A stretch of 37,156 bases of DNA, taken from positions 1 through 37,156 of the forward strand of contig JAFATG010000124.1 in assembly GCA_019244055.1 (NCBI GenBank). Direction: 5' to 3'. Shown piece after piece: positions 24,710-33,853 of this stretch (position 1 is its first letter; every line of letters starts with the position of its first letter). The notes beneath the pieces were generated by a model, which saw only the letters and a program-made list of their open reading frames with translations, did no database searches and had not been told where the DNA came from. Source of the stretch: Acidobacteriaceae bacterium. Its GTDB lineage: Bacteria > Acidobacteriota > Terriglobia > Bryobacterales > Bryobacteraceae. The position numbers were made by a program, and so were the translations under genes.

Positions 24710-27127
24710 CTACTCCTCTCGCAGGGCTGTCATCGGGTCGATGTGCGTCGCTCTCAAGGAGGGCAGATAGCTGGCCAGCAGCGCTGACAGGAAAAGCACG
24801 CCGGTATAGATGGCGAAGGTTGTTCCGTCGATGTTCACCACATTGTAAAGCGCGCTCGCCATCACGTGGGCGAGCAGCATCGAGAGCGGGATTCCGAACG
24901 CAAGCCCGGTAACGGTCAGACGCAAACTCTGGCCCATTGTCATCCGGAGGACGTCATTCCGATTCGCGCCCAAGGCCATATGTACCCCAATATCGTGAGT
25001 GCGCGCCGCAACGAAATACGAAATCATCGCGTAAATCCCGCTGGCGGCTAAGAGCAAAGCAATCACCGCGTAGGTCGTCATGCTCTGCGCTGCCGCTCGG
25101 ACGCCACCGCGCTCTTCGGACATACTCTGCTCCATCGTTTTGACCTCATAAACGGGGAGGTCTTTATCGACACGGCGGATCGCAAAGCGCGCGGGGCTTG
25201 CAGCCTGCATGGGGTCGCCGGACGTCCGAAGAAGGAACATGGTCTGTGGAGCCGGAAACTGCGCGTACGAAATATATGCCACCGGCGCAGGCTGATTCGT
25301 AAACCAGTCTTCTACAACATTTCCCGCCACACCGACAACGGTCAGCCAGCCTGACTGAGCATCGAGCCTGATCTTCTGCCCGATCGGGTCGGCTTTGGGC
25401 CAATAATGCCGCGCCACATTCCCACTGATCACAGCCACTGGCGGCGATCCGCGGCGATCCGTATCAGAAATAGAACGCCCCTCTAGCACCGGAATGCGCA
25501 TTGCGGCGAAATAACGCGCGCTAACCGCGATCACCTCCGGATGCGGGTCGGCAGGCCTCGGCTCCGGCTGACCTTCGATCGCAAACCGTTCGGCCGAACC
25601 GATGCTAGAAGAAAGAGCCGCCGACGTCACGCCGCGAATTGTTCCAAGCCCTTCCAGCGCGCGGTCGTAGAACCTTCTGCTTTGCGCAGCATCTCGATAC
25701 TGCGTTGCTGGAAGAGAGACCTGCATCGTCAACAGGTTCTTAGAATCGAAGCCCTGATTCAAATACAGCAGCCGATCAAATGTCTTTACCATCAATCCCG
25801 CCCCGACCAGCAACACCAGTGCCAGCGTCAGCTCAAAAATCACCAGCGCCGTTCGCAGGCGGTTGCGCGCCGGAGTGGTGCTCGTGCTCCCTCCTCGCCC
25901 GCGCAGCACGTCATTCAAATCGGCGCACATTCTCCGATTTACGACCTGCGAAATCATCGGCAAGCCGCACAGAATGCCTGCAATCAATGAAGCAACGACG
26001 GTTAGTACAACCACGGTCGAATCCACGTGCATCGTCCGGAGGCCCGGAACCTCCCTCAGCGCGATCGGCGGAATTCTCGTCTTCATCAATGTGTTGTTCC
26101 AGCTCGCTAGTAAAAGCCCGACTACGCCTGCCGCAGCCGAAATCAGAATGCTCTCCGTGAACAGTTGGCGTGCAATCTCGAACCGGCTCGCGCCCAGCGC
26201 CGCGCGCACGGCAATCTCTCGTTCACGGTTGGTCGCCCGCGCGAGCTGTAGATTCCCGATATTCGCGCAAGCCAGCAGCAGCACGAATCCGGCCGCGCCC
26301 ACCAGGGTGATAACAAAGTGACTCGTTACCTGATCAATAAGATCGCGAAGAGGCAGTACCAGCATGCTTCGATCCTGATTGGTTTTCGGATACTCATGCG
26401 CCAGTCTTGACGCCAGGGTCGCTGCCTCCGCGCCGGCTTCCGCCGCCGACACACCAGGCTTCAGGAGACCGAGCACCATCAGGCTGTGTAAGTCGCGCTC
26501 GCCCTCTGCGGCCGCCTCCAGAGTCATAGGAGTCCACACCTGCGTTCCGAGCGGATAATCGAAGCTGTCCGGCATTACCCCGATCACTGTGTAGGCGAGC
26601 CCATCAAGAGTGATGGGTTGGCCGATGGCACTGGAAGAACCGCCCAGATGGCTCTTCCAGAAACCCTCGCTCAGCACTGCAACTCTGGAGCGGGATGGCT
26701 GATCCTCATCGGCCGCAAATACCCGCCCCATCTCCGCGCTGCTGCCAAGTACAGAGAAAAAACTCGGAGACACGAGCATCGCTCGCACGCGCTCGGGCGT
26801 CACGGTGCTTGTCAAACTGGCGTCCCACCCCCGGTAGGCCGCGAGTTTCTGAAACGAATGAGTCTCGTTCTTCAGGTCATTAAAATTCGCCGGTGCGAAG
26901 CTGCTTTTCTGATCGTGAAGCTTAGGCGGCGTCTCCCAGATTGTAACTATCCGTTCGAGATGTGGATACGCCAGCGGATGCAGGATGAGCGCGCTGACTG
27001 TTATGAAGATGGATGCGTTCACCCCAATGCCAAGGGCCAGCGCGATCACCCCCACCGCCGTTGCCACCGGACTCTTCCGTAGAACGCGGATCGCATAACG
27101 AATATCCCGGACGAGACTGTTCACCAC
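24710..27127 (-). CDS. Orphan ABC transporter permease, ADOP/MacB-FtsX type (copy 2)
   Basis: An 805-residue permease with the same duplicated layout as the gene at 7915. An N-terminal helix ('ATAVGVIALALGIGVNASIF'), a periplasmic domain, an FtsX block ('LACANIGNLQLARATNRERE' region) and a second helix near 425 ('LVIFELTLALVLLVGAGLM') come first. A second periplasmic domain and a final FtsX block ('GVHMALGANRNDVLRM' to 'MTALREE') follow. The start is one of two adjacent GTG codons (27127 or 27124) beside GGAGG. It lies upstream of the sigma factor operon on the same strand and is divergent from the TonB-dependent receptor gene. No ATPase is adjacent, in line with the orphan type; the transported substrate is unknown. 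Confidence 0.9.
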   Translation of the reverse strand: MVNSLVRDIRYAIRVLRKSPVATAVGVIALALGIGVNASIFITVSALILHPLAYPHLERIVTIWETPPKLHDQKSSFAPANFNDLKNETHSFQKLAAYRGWDASLTSTVTPERVRAMLVSPSFFSVLGSSAEMGRVFAADEDQPSRSRVAVLSEGFWKSHLGGSSSAIGQPITLDGLAYTVIGVMPDSFDYPLGTQVWTPMTLEAAAEGERDLHSLMVLGLLKPGVSAAEAGAEAATLASRLAHEYPKTNQDRSMLVLPLRDLIDQVTSHFVITLVGAAGFVLLLACANIGNLQLARATNREREIAVRAALGASRFEIARQLFTESILISAAAGVVGLLLASWNNTLMKTRIPPIALREVPGLRTMHVDSTVVVLTVVASLIAGILCGLPMISQVVNRRMCADLNDVLRGRGGSTSTTPARNRLRTALVIFELTLALVLLVGAGLMVKTFDRLLYLNQGFDSKNLLTMQVSLPATQYRDAAQSRRFYDRALEGLGTIRGVTSAALSSSIGSAERFAIEGQPEPRPADPHPEVIAVSARYFAAMRIPVLEGRSISDTDRRGSPPVAVISGNVARHYWPKADPIGQKIRLDAQSGWLTVVGVAGNVVEDWFTNQPAPVAYISYAQFPAPQTMFLLRTSGDPMQAASPARFAIRRVDKDLPVYEVKTMEQSMSEERGGVRAAAQSMTTYAVIALLLAASGIYAMISYFVAARTHDIGVHMALGANRNDVLRMTMGQSLRLTVTGLAFGIPLSMLLAHVMASALYNVVNIDGTTFAIYTGVLFLSALLASYLPSLRATHIDPMTALREE

Positions 27128-27278
27128 CTCCGCGGCGCAATTCCGGTTCCGAACAACATACGCTCTGATCCTGGTGATTTTCGTATCATCCGTCCCGTAT
27201 TGTCGCGATTCCGGGACGCTGCTGTCCGATGCCGAACTAAGCGCGTCGAGACTCGCATACGATTCCCCTGAATGGGGT

Positions 27279-27284
27279 TATAAT
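27279..27284 (+). promoter_or_regulatory. Perfect -10 hexamer upstream of the TonB-dependent receptor
   Basis: TATAAT sits 73 bases before the ATG at 27357. Directly upstream, CCCC-TGAAT-GGGG (27265-27277) forms a short inverted repeat where the spacer would be, which may be an operator. No good -35 is present at 17 bases. The rest of the 229-base divergent gap shows nothing further. Confidence 0.45.
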
Positions 27285-27356
27285 CTGTTCACATCTAGCG
27301 CTGGGGTCTTGCAGCTTGGCCTGGTGTTACAGCGCATTTCGTTTCAGGGGTGAAAC

Positions 27357-30300
27357 ATGCGATTTCTCAGAACGCTTGCCGTTCCACTTTCTCTTCTCTT
27401 TTGTGCCACGCAAATTGAGGCGCAGGCTACAACCGGTAAGATCACGGGTACAGTAACCGATCCCTCAGGAGCCGCCGTAGCCGGTGCGAAGGTTACCGTC
27501 ACGCAGAACGCGACCGGCATTAGCCACGCCACCGTGAGCGACCAGTCAGGCACGTACCAAGTACCGCAGTTACCAATCGGTCTGTACAGTGTTACCGCAG
27601 AAGCTCCCGGTTTTAAATCCGTAACCGTAAACTCGACGAGTCCGCTCGAAATCAACCAGACTCTGCGCATCGATCTCACGCTGCAAATTGGTCAGGTTAG
27701 CAGTGCAATCGAGGTACAAAGCAACGTTTCGCCGGTCGAAACGGAGAACCAGACCATTGCGGCCACAGTTACGGGTCAGGCGATCTTCGAACTGCCTCTA
27801 AACGGCCGCAACACCCTCGACTTGCTCAAAACCCAGCCGGGTGTCACGCCTACCAACCCTGATTCGGGTGCCGCGGGGAGCTACAGCATAGGCGGCCAGC
27901 GAACTGACTCCGTGACTTATCTCCTGGACGGTGGGAACAACAACTCTCTTCTTGGGAACGATGTCGTCGCCAATCCCAATCCCGACTCTATCGCGGAATT
28001 CCGAGTGCTCGAAAGTAATTACAGCGCAGAGTATGGCCGGAATGCGGGTGGAATCGTCAGCGTTGTGACCAAGAGTGGCACAAACAGCTTTCACGGCACC
28101 GCCTACGATTACGTTCGGAACAGCTATTTCGATGCGAACACGTTCTTCAATAATGAACAAGGCCTGCCTGTTCCCGTTCTGAAGCGCAATCAGTTCGGCG
28201 GCACCGTTGGCGGCCCTATCCTCAAGAACAAACTGTTCTTCTTTTTCTCGTATGAAGGCCAGCGGGAAAGCGCGCTCGATACTACACCGGGCAAGCAGAC
28301 GACCTTCACGCCTGCTGAAGCGAACGGCGATTTCTCGAATACCGGTTACGCGTCCACAGTAGCCGCATTCCTGCTGAAAAACCCACAGTATCAAGCTAAC
28401 CCGATTGTCGCGGCACAGGGCATTATCGATCCGGCTGCAATTGATCCCGTTGCCGCAGCCTACTTTGCGCACGGCCTTATTCCAACCTCCCCTACCGGGT
28501 TCCTCTTCCCCCAGGGTCATGCGACCAACAACTACAACGAGTACTTAGGCCGCCTCGACTACAACATCACTTCCAGGGATGTCATCACGGGAACATTCAC
28601 CAGCAATGATAATCCGATCCTTTACCCCTTCGGGTTCACCGGGCCCAATTTTGACGAACCAGGTCCTCCTACCACAGTCCTCGGTTATCCAGTGACCTAT
28701 TCGAACACGACTTACTTCGGCTCTGTCGGCTACACCCACACGTTCACTCCCGCTCTATTGAACGAATTCCGTGCCACTGCCCAGCGCCTGAACCACGCAC
28801 AAGCCATTCCTGCCGCGAAACTCCCCACGGCTACCGAGTTGGGTGCCAATCTCCCCTCGGACGATCCCACCGGACCGCCACGCATCAATCTGTATGGATC
28901 GAACCTCCAGGTGGGATTCAGCCCGCAAGGTCCCACGCGCGAGATCGACAACACCTACACCTTCTACGACAATCTCTCCTGGATTAAGGGCACCCACAAC
29001 TGGAAATTCGGTTTCTATTTCTCGCCCTACCAGAACAACACTGTATACGATTACTACGTCAACGGCGAGTACGATTTCTACGGTCCGAGTACGTCGGTGG
29101 GCTCCGGTGTGGATCTGGCTGACTTCCTGATGGGTCTGCCCGATTTCTATACTCAGTTCGGGAAAGCGCCGTCGAACATTCGCTCGCATCAATATGCCGG
29201 TTTCGCTCAGGATTCCTGGAAGGTCAGCAAACGCCTCACTCTGACCCTCGGACTGCGCTACGAATATGCTGAGCCGAAGTTCGATACCCAAGGGCGCTCG
29301 TTCTCTTTTATCCCCGGTCTTCAGTCGCAACGTTTCGTGAACGCTCCGAATGGGTTGGTCTTTCCCGGCGACCCCGGTGCTCCTAAGGGTTCTAACTTCC
29401 CCGACAAGAAAGACTGGGCGCCACGCTTCGGCTTTGCATACGACGTTTTTGGCAACGCGAAAACCAGCCTTCGCGGAGGATTCGGTGTTTTCTACGACAT
29501 CTTGAAGGGAGAAGACAACCTGCAATTCAATGGTCAGGCGCCCTTCTTCGGATCTGCGAACCTTTCGCCCTGTGGGGCTGGCACGTCTCCGAGCGGCCTA
29601 CAGGATCCGTTCGCCTCAGGATCAGGAGCTCCGGGCTGCACCGCTGCCCCAGATCCCTTCCCGTCCAAGCCTCCGACGAAGAATCTCGATTTTGCCGCCG
29701 CCGGGTACATCCCGTTCGGCGGCACCAGTGTCTACTTCGTCGATCCCAACCTCCGGACGCCCTACGTGTATCAGTACAACCTGTCCGTGCAGCAGCAGCT
29801 TTCCTCCAACATGATCCTCGAAGTCGGCTATCTCGGCTACTCCGCGCATGGACTTACGTCCTTGGTCGACGTGAACCCGTTCGCCCTCGGTACGAACACC
29901 CGAATCTACAATGCGCCGTATGGCAGCGAAACTTTCAGTTTCCTGGATGAGTTCCAGAACGTTTCGAGAGCCAATTACAACGGTGCGGAGATAAAACTGC
30001 AGCGCCAAGGGTCTCTCGGCGCGTGGGGAACCGCGTTCTTCACGCTCGGCTATACCTGGTCGCATGAAATCGATAACGTATCGGGCTTCCGCCAGCGTAA
30101 TTCGCAGGTCCCTTCTTACGATCACGAGTTATTCCGAGCTTCAGGTGATACTGACGTTCGTCACGTCCTTACCTTTTCCGGCGGCTGGGAGCTGCCCTTC
30201 GATCATCTATGGCAGAGGGGACCCAAGCTCCTCACCTCAGGCTGGAGCCTGTACCCCATCTTTACCTGGCGCACAGGTTTCCCATTGGATGTGTTCGCAA

Positions 30301-30800
30301 ATCTGAACACGACAACAAGCGATCCCGGCCCCTCGGGCGCTGGCGATGCAGGTCTTGTCCACGCTGATTATGTGGGGCCGGTCGTTACTATGAATCCGAA
30401 GACCTACCAGACCTTCACGAATCCAAATTCCGGTACAACTCAAAGCGGAAACTACTATTTCAATCCCGCTATTTTCAGCGACACGAATCTGATCGCGCTG
30501 GATGGCATCGCAAGTACGGACGCCTCGAAGCTGCCCTTTTTCACTTACGGTTCGTTCCCGCGCAATGGGTTTCGCGGTCCTGGATTTACAAACCTCGATA
30601 TAGCGATCTCAAAGCACTTCCGCTTCGGTCAGGAAAAGTATGACATGGAATTGCGCATGGACGCGTTCAACGTGTTCAACCATACGCAATTCCAGAATCC
30701 AAGTCAGTCAGTTACCGCTATAACGAACACCACATTCGGCCAGATTACGAATACCTATCCGAGCCGTATTTTGCAGCTCGCGCTGCATTTCAGGTTCTGA
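27357..30800 (+). CDS. TonB-dependent receptor, Oar-like, with N-terminal carboxypeptidase-regulatory domain
   Basis: A 1147-residue outer-membrane protein starting at ATG 27357 after AGGGGTG. A signal peptide of about 23 residues ends near 'LLFCATQIEAQA'. Residues about 26-115 form a CarboxypepD_reg-like domain ('GTVTDPSGAAVAGAKVTVTQ'). A plug-like region follows ('IFELPLNGRNTLDLLKTQPG' and 'SVTYLLDGGNNNSLLGNDVV'), then a long beta-barrel finishing with 'RILQLALHFRF', whose C-terminal Phe is typical. Such receptors take up glycans, siderophores or other large substrates using TonB energy; the Oar type is greatly expanded in Acidobacteriota. The ligand cannot be predicted. No SusD-like partner is present. 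The downstream histidine kinase is 150 bases away on the same strand. Confidence 0.92.
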   Translation: MRFLRTLAVPLSLLFCATQIEAQATTGKITGTVTDPSGAAVAGAKVTVTQNATGISHATVSDQSGTYQVPQLPIGLYSVTAEAPGFKSVTVNSTSPLEINQTLRIDLTLQIGQVSSAIEVQSNVSPVETENQTIAATVTGQAIFELPLNGRNTLDLLKTQPGVTPTNPDSGAAGSYSIGGQRTDSVTYLLDGGNNNSLLGNDVVANPNPDSIAEFRVLESNYSAEYGRNAGGIVSVVTKSGTNSFHGTAYDYVRNSYFDANTFFNNEQGLPVPVLKRNQFGGTVGGPILKNKLFFFFSYEGQRESALDTTPGKQTTFTPAEANGDFSNTGYASTVAAFLLKNPQYQANPIVAAQGIIDPAAIDPVAAAYFAHGLIPTSPTGFLFPQGHATNNYNEYLGRLDYNITSRDVITGTFTSNDNPILYPFGFTGPNFDEPGPPTTVLGYPVTYSNTTYFGSVGYTHTFTPALLNEFRATAQRLNHAQAIPAAKLPTATELGANLPSDDPTGPPRINLYGSNLQVGFSPQGPTREIDNTYTFYDNLSWIKGTHNWKFGFYFSPYQNNTVYDYYVNGEYDFYGPSTSVGSGVDLADFLMGLPDFYTQFGKAPSNIRSHQYAGFAQDSWKVSKRLTLTLGLRYEYAEPKFDTQGRSFSFIPGLQSQRFVNAPNGLVFPGDPGAPKGSNFPDKKDWAPRFGFAYDVFGNAKTSLRGGFGVFYDILKGEDNLQFNGQAPFFGSANLSPCGAGTSPSGLQDPFASGSGAPGCTAAPDPFPSKPPTKNLDFAAAGYIPFGGTSVYFVDPNLRTPYVYQYNLSVQQQLSSNMILEVGYLGYSAHGLTSLVDVNPFALGTNTRIYNAPYGSETFSFLDEFQNVSRANYNGAEIKLQRQGSLGAWGTAFFTLGYTWSHEIDNVSGFRQRNSQVPSYDHELFRASGDTDVRHVLTFSGGWELPFDHLWQRGPKLLTSGWSLYPIFTWRTGFPLDVFANLNTTTSDPGPSGAGDAGLVHADYVGPVVTMNPKTYQTFTNPNSGTTQSGNYYFNPAIFSDTNLIALDGIASTDASKLPFFTYGSFPRNGFRGPGFTNLDIAISKHFRFGQEKYDMELRMDAFNVFNHTQFQNPSQSVTAITNTTFGQITNTYPSRILQLALHFRF

Positions 30801-30953
30801 TTCCCTTGACCGGCTGCGCGGTCAGTTCAACATCCGCTCTCCTCCATCCGCCGCCTCTGATCTCGGTAGTTCGCGGCGGATCGCCCCCGAATTAGGCCGC
30901 TTCGTCAAATTTCACCATTTCTCCCTGCTCTCTTGCGGTAAGCTACGGGCCTG

Positions 30954-32123
30954 ATGCGAAGTGCGCTCTTACGCTGCCTGCGCGAACAAGGAATTTATGT
31001 TCTAATCTGGACGGTTATTGGCCTCTTCTTCTCCAGCCAATCCCTCACACAAAGGGCCTTCTCCCGTGATCCAACCCCGCCCTCGCATTACCTGATCTCG
31101 TGGGCAGTCGGGTCTTACACCTGGGCCTTTCTAACCCCCGTCGTACTCTGGCTGGGCCGCCGATTTCCCATTGAGCGGCGCAATTGGGCTCGACGTATGG
31201 CTCTTCATCTTCTGCTGAGCTTGGCCCTCGATCTGATTCAGCTCGCAATCGAAGCCGAGATTCTGTTTCGAATTGGCGTCTTTCCCTCTGTCATGAAGAG
31301 CTTTGGAATGGCGTTCGGCTTTATGTTGATTCTCGGCTTTCACCCGAACATCACCACTTACTGGATTATTTTAGGCATCCAGTACACGTTCCGCTACTAC
31401 CGCCGGTATCACGAGCGTGAACAGCAGGCGCTGCAACTCGAGCTGCACGCCTCGGAGCTGAAGACTCAGCTTGTTCGAGCCCACCTGAGCGCATTAAAGA
31501 TGCAACTTCAGCCGCATTTTCTCTTCAACACTCTGAATGCCATCATGGTACTCGTTCGCCAGCAAAAGGCGCTGGAAGCCGAAGAGACGCTCGCCCGGCT
31601 CAGTGATCTGTTGCGATGCGTTCTCGAGGATGTCGAAGCACAGGAAGTGCCCCTCCGCCGCGAACTCGAATATCTGCAGCTTTACCTGGCTATTGAACAG
31701 GTCCGCTTTCAGGACCGCCTTCGAGTCGAGATATCCGCTGACCCCGCCATTCTCGACGCCGCTTTTCCTCACATGGCTCTTCAACCGATTGTGGAGAACG
31801 CGATCCGTCATGGGCTGGGCCGTAGTTCCTCCGCAGGCAGGATCCAGATCAGCGCCTCTCGCCGCGACGGCATTCTGGAGGTCAAAGTTCAGGATGACGG
31901 GCCTGGTCTCCCGCCCGGCAGCTCCTTAACGGGCCGCGGAATCGGGTTGGCGAATACGCGCGCGCGCCTCGCCGAGCTTTACGGCGAGGCCGGCCAGCTA
32001 ATAGTTGACAATGGTCCGCAAGCCGGCGCGGTTGTGACAATTCTCCTTCCCTACCACGTCGCGGCTGTCGTTTCAGAAACCGAATTGCTGGAGGTGCATG
32101 CCTTTGAAGATTCTGCTGGTTGA
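30954..32123 (+). CDS. LytS-type sensor histidine kinase
   Basis: A 389-residue membrane sensor kinase. About four hydrophobic helices occupy residues 12-145, with no large external sensor domain, so it probably senses within or through the membrane. A short coiled linker leads to the His_kinase domain 'LKMQLQPHFLFNTLNAIM' with phosphoacceptor His188. The ATPase part follows: N-box 'PIVENAIRHGLG', 'DDGPGLPPG' and 'GRGIGLANTRARLAELYG'. This is the LytS/YehU class that phosphorylates LytTR regulators. The response regulator gene starts 26 bases before this gene's stop, so the pair is co-translated. In view of the downstream genes, a lipid- or peptide-stress signal is possible but unproven. Confidence 0.9.
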   Translation: MRSALLRCLREQGIYVLIWTVIGLFFSSQSLTQRAFSRDPTPPSHYLISWAVGSYTWAFLTPVVLWLGRRFPIERRNWARRMALHLLLSLALDLIQLAIEAEILFRIGVFPSVMKSFGMAFGFMLILGFHPNITTYWIILGIQYTFRYYRRYHEREQQALQLELHASELKTQLVRAHLSALKMQLQPHFLFNTLNAIMVLVRQQKALEAEETLARLSDLLRCVLEDVEAQEVPLRRELEYLQLYLAIEQVRFQDRLRVEISADPAILDAAFPHMALQPIVENAIRHGLGRSSSAGRIQISASRRDGILEVKVQDDGPGLPPGSSLTGRGIGLANTRARLAELYGEAGQLIVDNGPQAGAVVTILLPYHVAAVVSETELLEVHAFEDSAG

Positions 32124-32865
32124 CGACGAGCCACTCGCTCGCGAAGGCTTGCGCATGCTGCTTTCTCGCGATCCCGACATTACCTCTATTGTCGAAGCCA
32201 AGAACGGACAGGAAGCCGTCAACGCTATTCGGAACGCACGTCCCGACCTCGTCTTCCTCGACGTGCAGATGCCGGAGATGGACGGCTTTTCAGTCGTCAA
32301 GGAAATCGGCGCGGAACAGATGCCCTCCGTTGTATTCGTCACCGCGCACGATCGCTATGCAATTCAGGCATTCGAGATCAATGCAATTGATTATTTGCTC
32401 AAGCCTGTAACGGAGGAACGGTTTACTCAAACTCTGAATCGGGCGAAGGGCCGCCTGCGCTCCAAACCAGTCGATGAAGCGAGCCGCCAGATTCTCTCGC
32501 TTCTCGAAACCATCACCTCGCCGCACCGCTATCTGAAACGCCTCGCCGTGCGTACCGCGGGCAAGACTGTCTTCGTCGATGTGGAGGATATTGATTGGAT
32601 CGAAGCTGCCGAAAACTACGTTCAGTTGCACGCCGGACGGACCGGTCATCTGTTGCACGTTGCAATGAATACTCTCGAGAAATCTCTTGATCCTGAAATG
32701 TTCGTGCGCATCCAGCGCTCCGTGATCGTAAACGTCAGGCGCATCAAAGAGCTTCAGCCGGCTCTCCACGGCGAGTATGTCGTCACTCTGCACAACGGAG
32801 TACGCCTTCAATCCGGCCGTGTCTACAACGAAAAGCTGAAGGCCCTTTCGGCCAATCCTTTCTAA
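32098..32865 (+). CDS. LytTR-family response regulator
   Basis: A 255-residue transcription factor. The receiver domain (about 1-120) has the acidic pair Asp9/Asp10, phosphoacceptor Asp55 in 'LVFLDVQMPEMDG', and the conserved Lys in 'DYLLKPVTEERF'. The C-terminal LytTR DNA-binding domain runs from about 150 to 250 ('DVEDIDWIEAAENYVQLHAG', 'FVRIQRSVIVNVRRIKELQP'). The ATG at 32098 has GGAGG 5 bases upstream, inside the kinase gene. LytTR proteins bind paired direct repeats about two helical turns apart, and such a pair is found 35 bases past this gene's stop, upstream of the ABC genes. Confidence 0.92.
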   Translation: MPLKILLVDDEPLAREGLRMLLSRDPDITSIVEAKNGQEAVNAIRNARPDLVFLDVQMPEMDGFSVVKEIGAEQMPSVVFVTAHDRYAIQAFEINAIDYLLKPVTEERFTQTLNRAKGRLRSKPVDEASRQILSLLETITSPHRYLKRLAVRTAGKTVFVDVEDIDWIEAAENYVQLHAGRTGHLLHVAMNTLEKSLDPEMFVRIQRSVIVNVRRIKELQPALHGEYVVTLHNGVRLQSGRVYNEKLKALSANPF

Positions 32866-32899
32866 TTTCCTCTTCGCGCCTGTTCGCCCCAGCATTCAT

Positions 32900-32930
32900 C
32901 CAGTTGGTCAAAATCCGCTTCCCCGTTAGC
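32900..32930 (+). promoter_or_regulatory. Candidate LytTR operator upstream of the ABC exporter genes
   Basis: CCAGTTGGT (32900-32908) and CCCGTTAGC (32922-32930) are direct half-sites starting 22 bases apart. Each keeps the GTT core, and they match a LytTR half-site consensus of the form [TA][AC][CA]GTTN[AG][TG] at all but one and two positions. The spacing is the two-turn arrangement used by LytTR dimers. The site ends 33 bases before the ATPase gene's start, just after the LytTR regulator gene. Confidence 0.5.
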
Positions 32931-32962
32931 TCTGATGCCCGCAAACTTGGATTGGAGGACAA

Positions 32963-33853
32963 ATGAACAACGGTTCGGTCGCGGAGCTATCGCAAGTAAC
33001 CAAACGCTTTGGTACTATCACAGCGCTCGATGGGCTGAGTCTTCAGGTTCAGCCCGGCGAGCTTCTCACCATCCTCGGACCCAATGGCGCAGGCAAAACC
33101 ACGGCGATTTCCCTGCTGCTCGGATTGCAACAGCCCAACTCGGGTTCGGCTCTTCTCTTCGGTAAATCCCCACTGTGCGTGGAAGCGCGGCGTGAGATCG
33201 GCGTCATGATGCAGGAAGTCGGACTAGCGCCGGAGCTTCGCCTTCGTGAGCACATCGATCTCGTCGGCAGCTACTACCCTGCTCCGCTTACGCCCGCCGA
33301 GGTCGTCGAGTTTACTCACACAGCTTCTCTTGCAGATCGCCCTTACGGAAAGCTTTCCGCTGGGCAGAAGCGCCAGGTTCAGTTCGCCTTGGCCATCTGC
33401 GGCCGTCCGAAACTGCTGTTCCTCGACGAACCCACGGTCGGCCTCGATGTTCAGGCGCGAGAAATGATCTGGGAAGCGGTGCGCGCGCTCATCAACCAGG
33501 GATGCTCGATCGTCCTCACCACTCACTACCTCGAAGAAGCCGAAGCGTTGGCCGACCGGGTGGCCGTGCTCGCCAAGGGCCGCCTGATTGCCTCAGGAAC
33601 TGTGTCCGAAATGCGCGCTCTCGTGGTCCGCACGCGCATTAGTTGTCTAACCGCCTTGGCTGCTGAACAAGTAATGGTGTGGCCCGGGGTGGGAAGCGCC
33701 CATCGCGATCGCGACCGGCTGCATATCACCACAAGTAATCCCGAGACCGTGGTCCGCCAGCTTCTCGCTGCGGACGATGATCTGCAGGAACTGGAAGTCC
33801 GGCGTGCCGGCCTTTCCGACGTTTTCACAGAACTTACCCAGGAGGCAGCATGA
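32963..33853 (+). CDS. ABC-2-type transporter ATP-binding protein
   Basis: A 296-residue ATPase of the ABC exporter class. The Walker A motif is 'LGPNGAGKTT' near residue 38. The Q-loop is in 'IGVMMQEVGLAPELRLREHI', the signature is 'LSAGQKRQVQFAL', and Walker B is 'LLFLDEPTVGLD'. The H-loop is in 'SIVLTTHYLEEAEALADRVA'. The last 80 residues form the extra C-terminal domain found in drug/antibiotic (CcmA/NatA-like) ATPases. The ATG at 32963 has GGAGGA 4 bases upstream. Its stop overlaps the permease start (ATGA), so the pair makes one exporter. Likely control is by the preceding LytTR system. Candidate cargoes are antibiotics, lipids or small peptides. Confidence 0.93.
   Translation: MNNGSVAELSQVTKRFGTITALDGLSLQVQPGELLTILGPNGAGKTTAISLLLGLQQPNSGSALLFGKSPLCVEARREIGVMMQEVGLAPELRLREHIDLVGSYYPAPLTPAEVVEFTHTASLADRPYGKLSAGQKRQVQFALAICGRPKLLFLDEPTVGLDVQAREMIWEAVRALINQGCSIVLTTHYLEEAEALADRVAVLAKGRLIASGTVSEMRALVVRTRISCLTALAAEQVMVWPGVGSAHRDRDRLHITTSNPETVVRQLLAADDDLQELEVRRAGLSDVFTELTQEAA

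Noticed and set aside
28755-29525. Long minus-strand open frame (256 codons) inside the TonB-dependent receptor gene
   Set aside because: It is antisense to strongly conserved receptor sequence, has no recognisable domain, and is explained by codon bias of the real gene.
30806-30874. TTGACC and GTT-centred repeats upstream of the histidine kinase as promoter and LytTR autoregulatory site
   Set aside because: Only one half-site (TCAGTTCAA at 30822) is close to consensus, the other is 44 bases away and poor, and no -10 fits.
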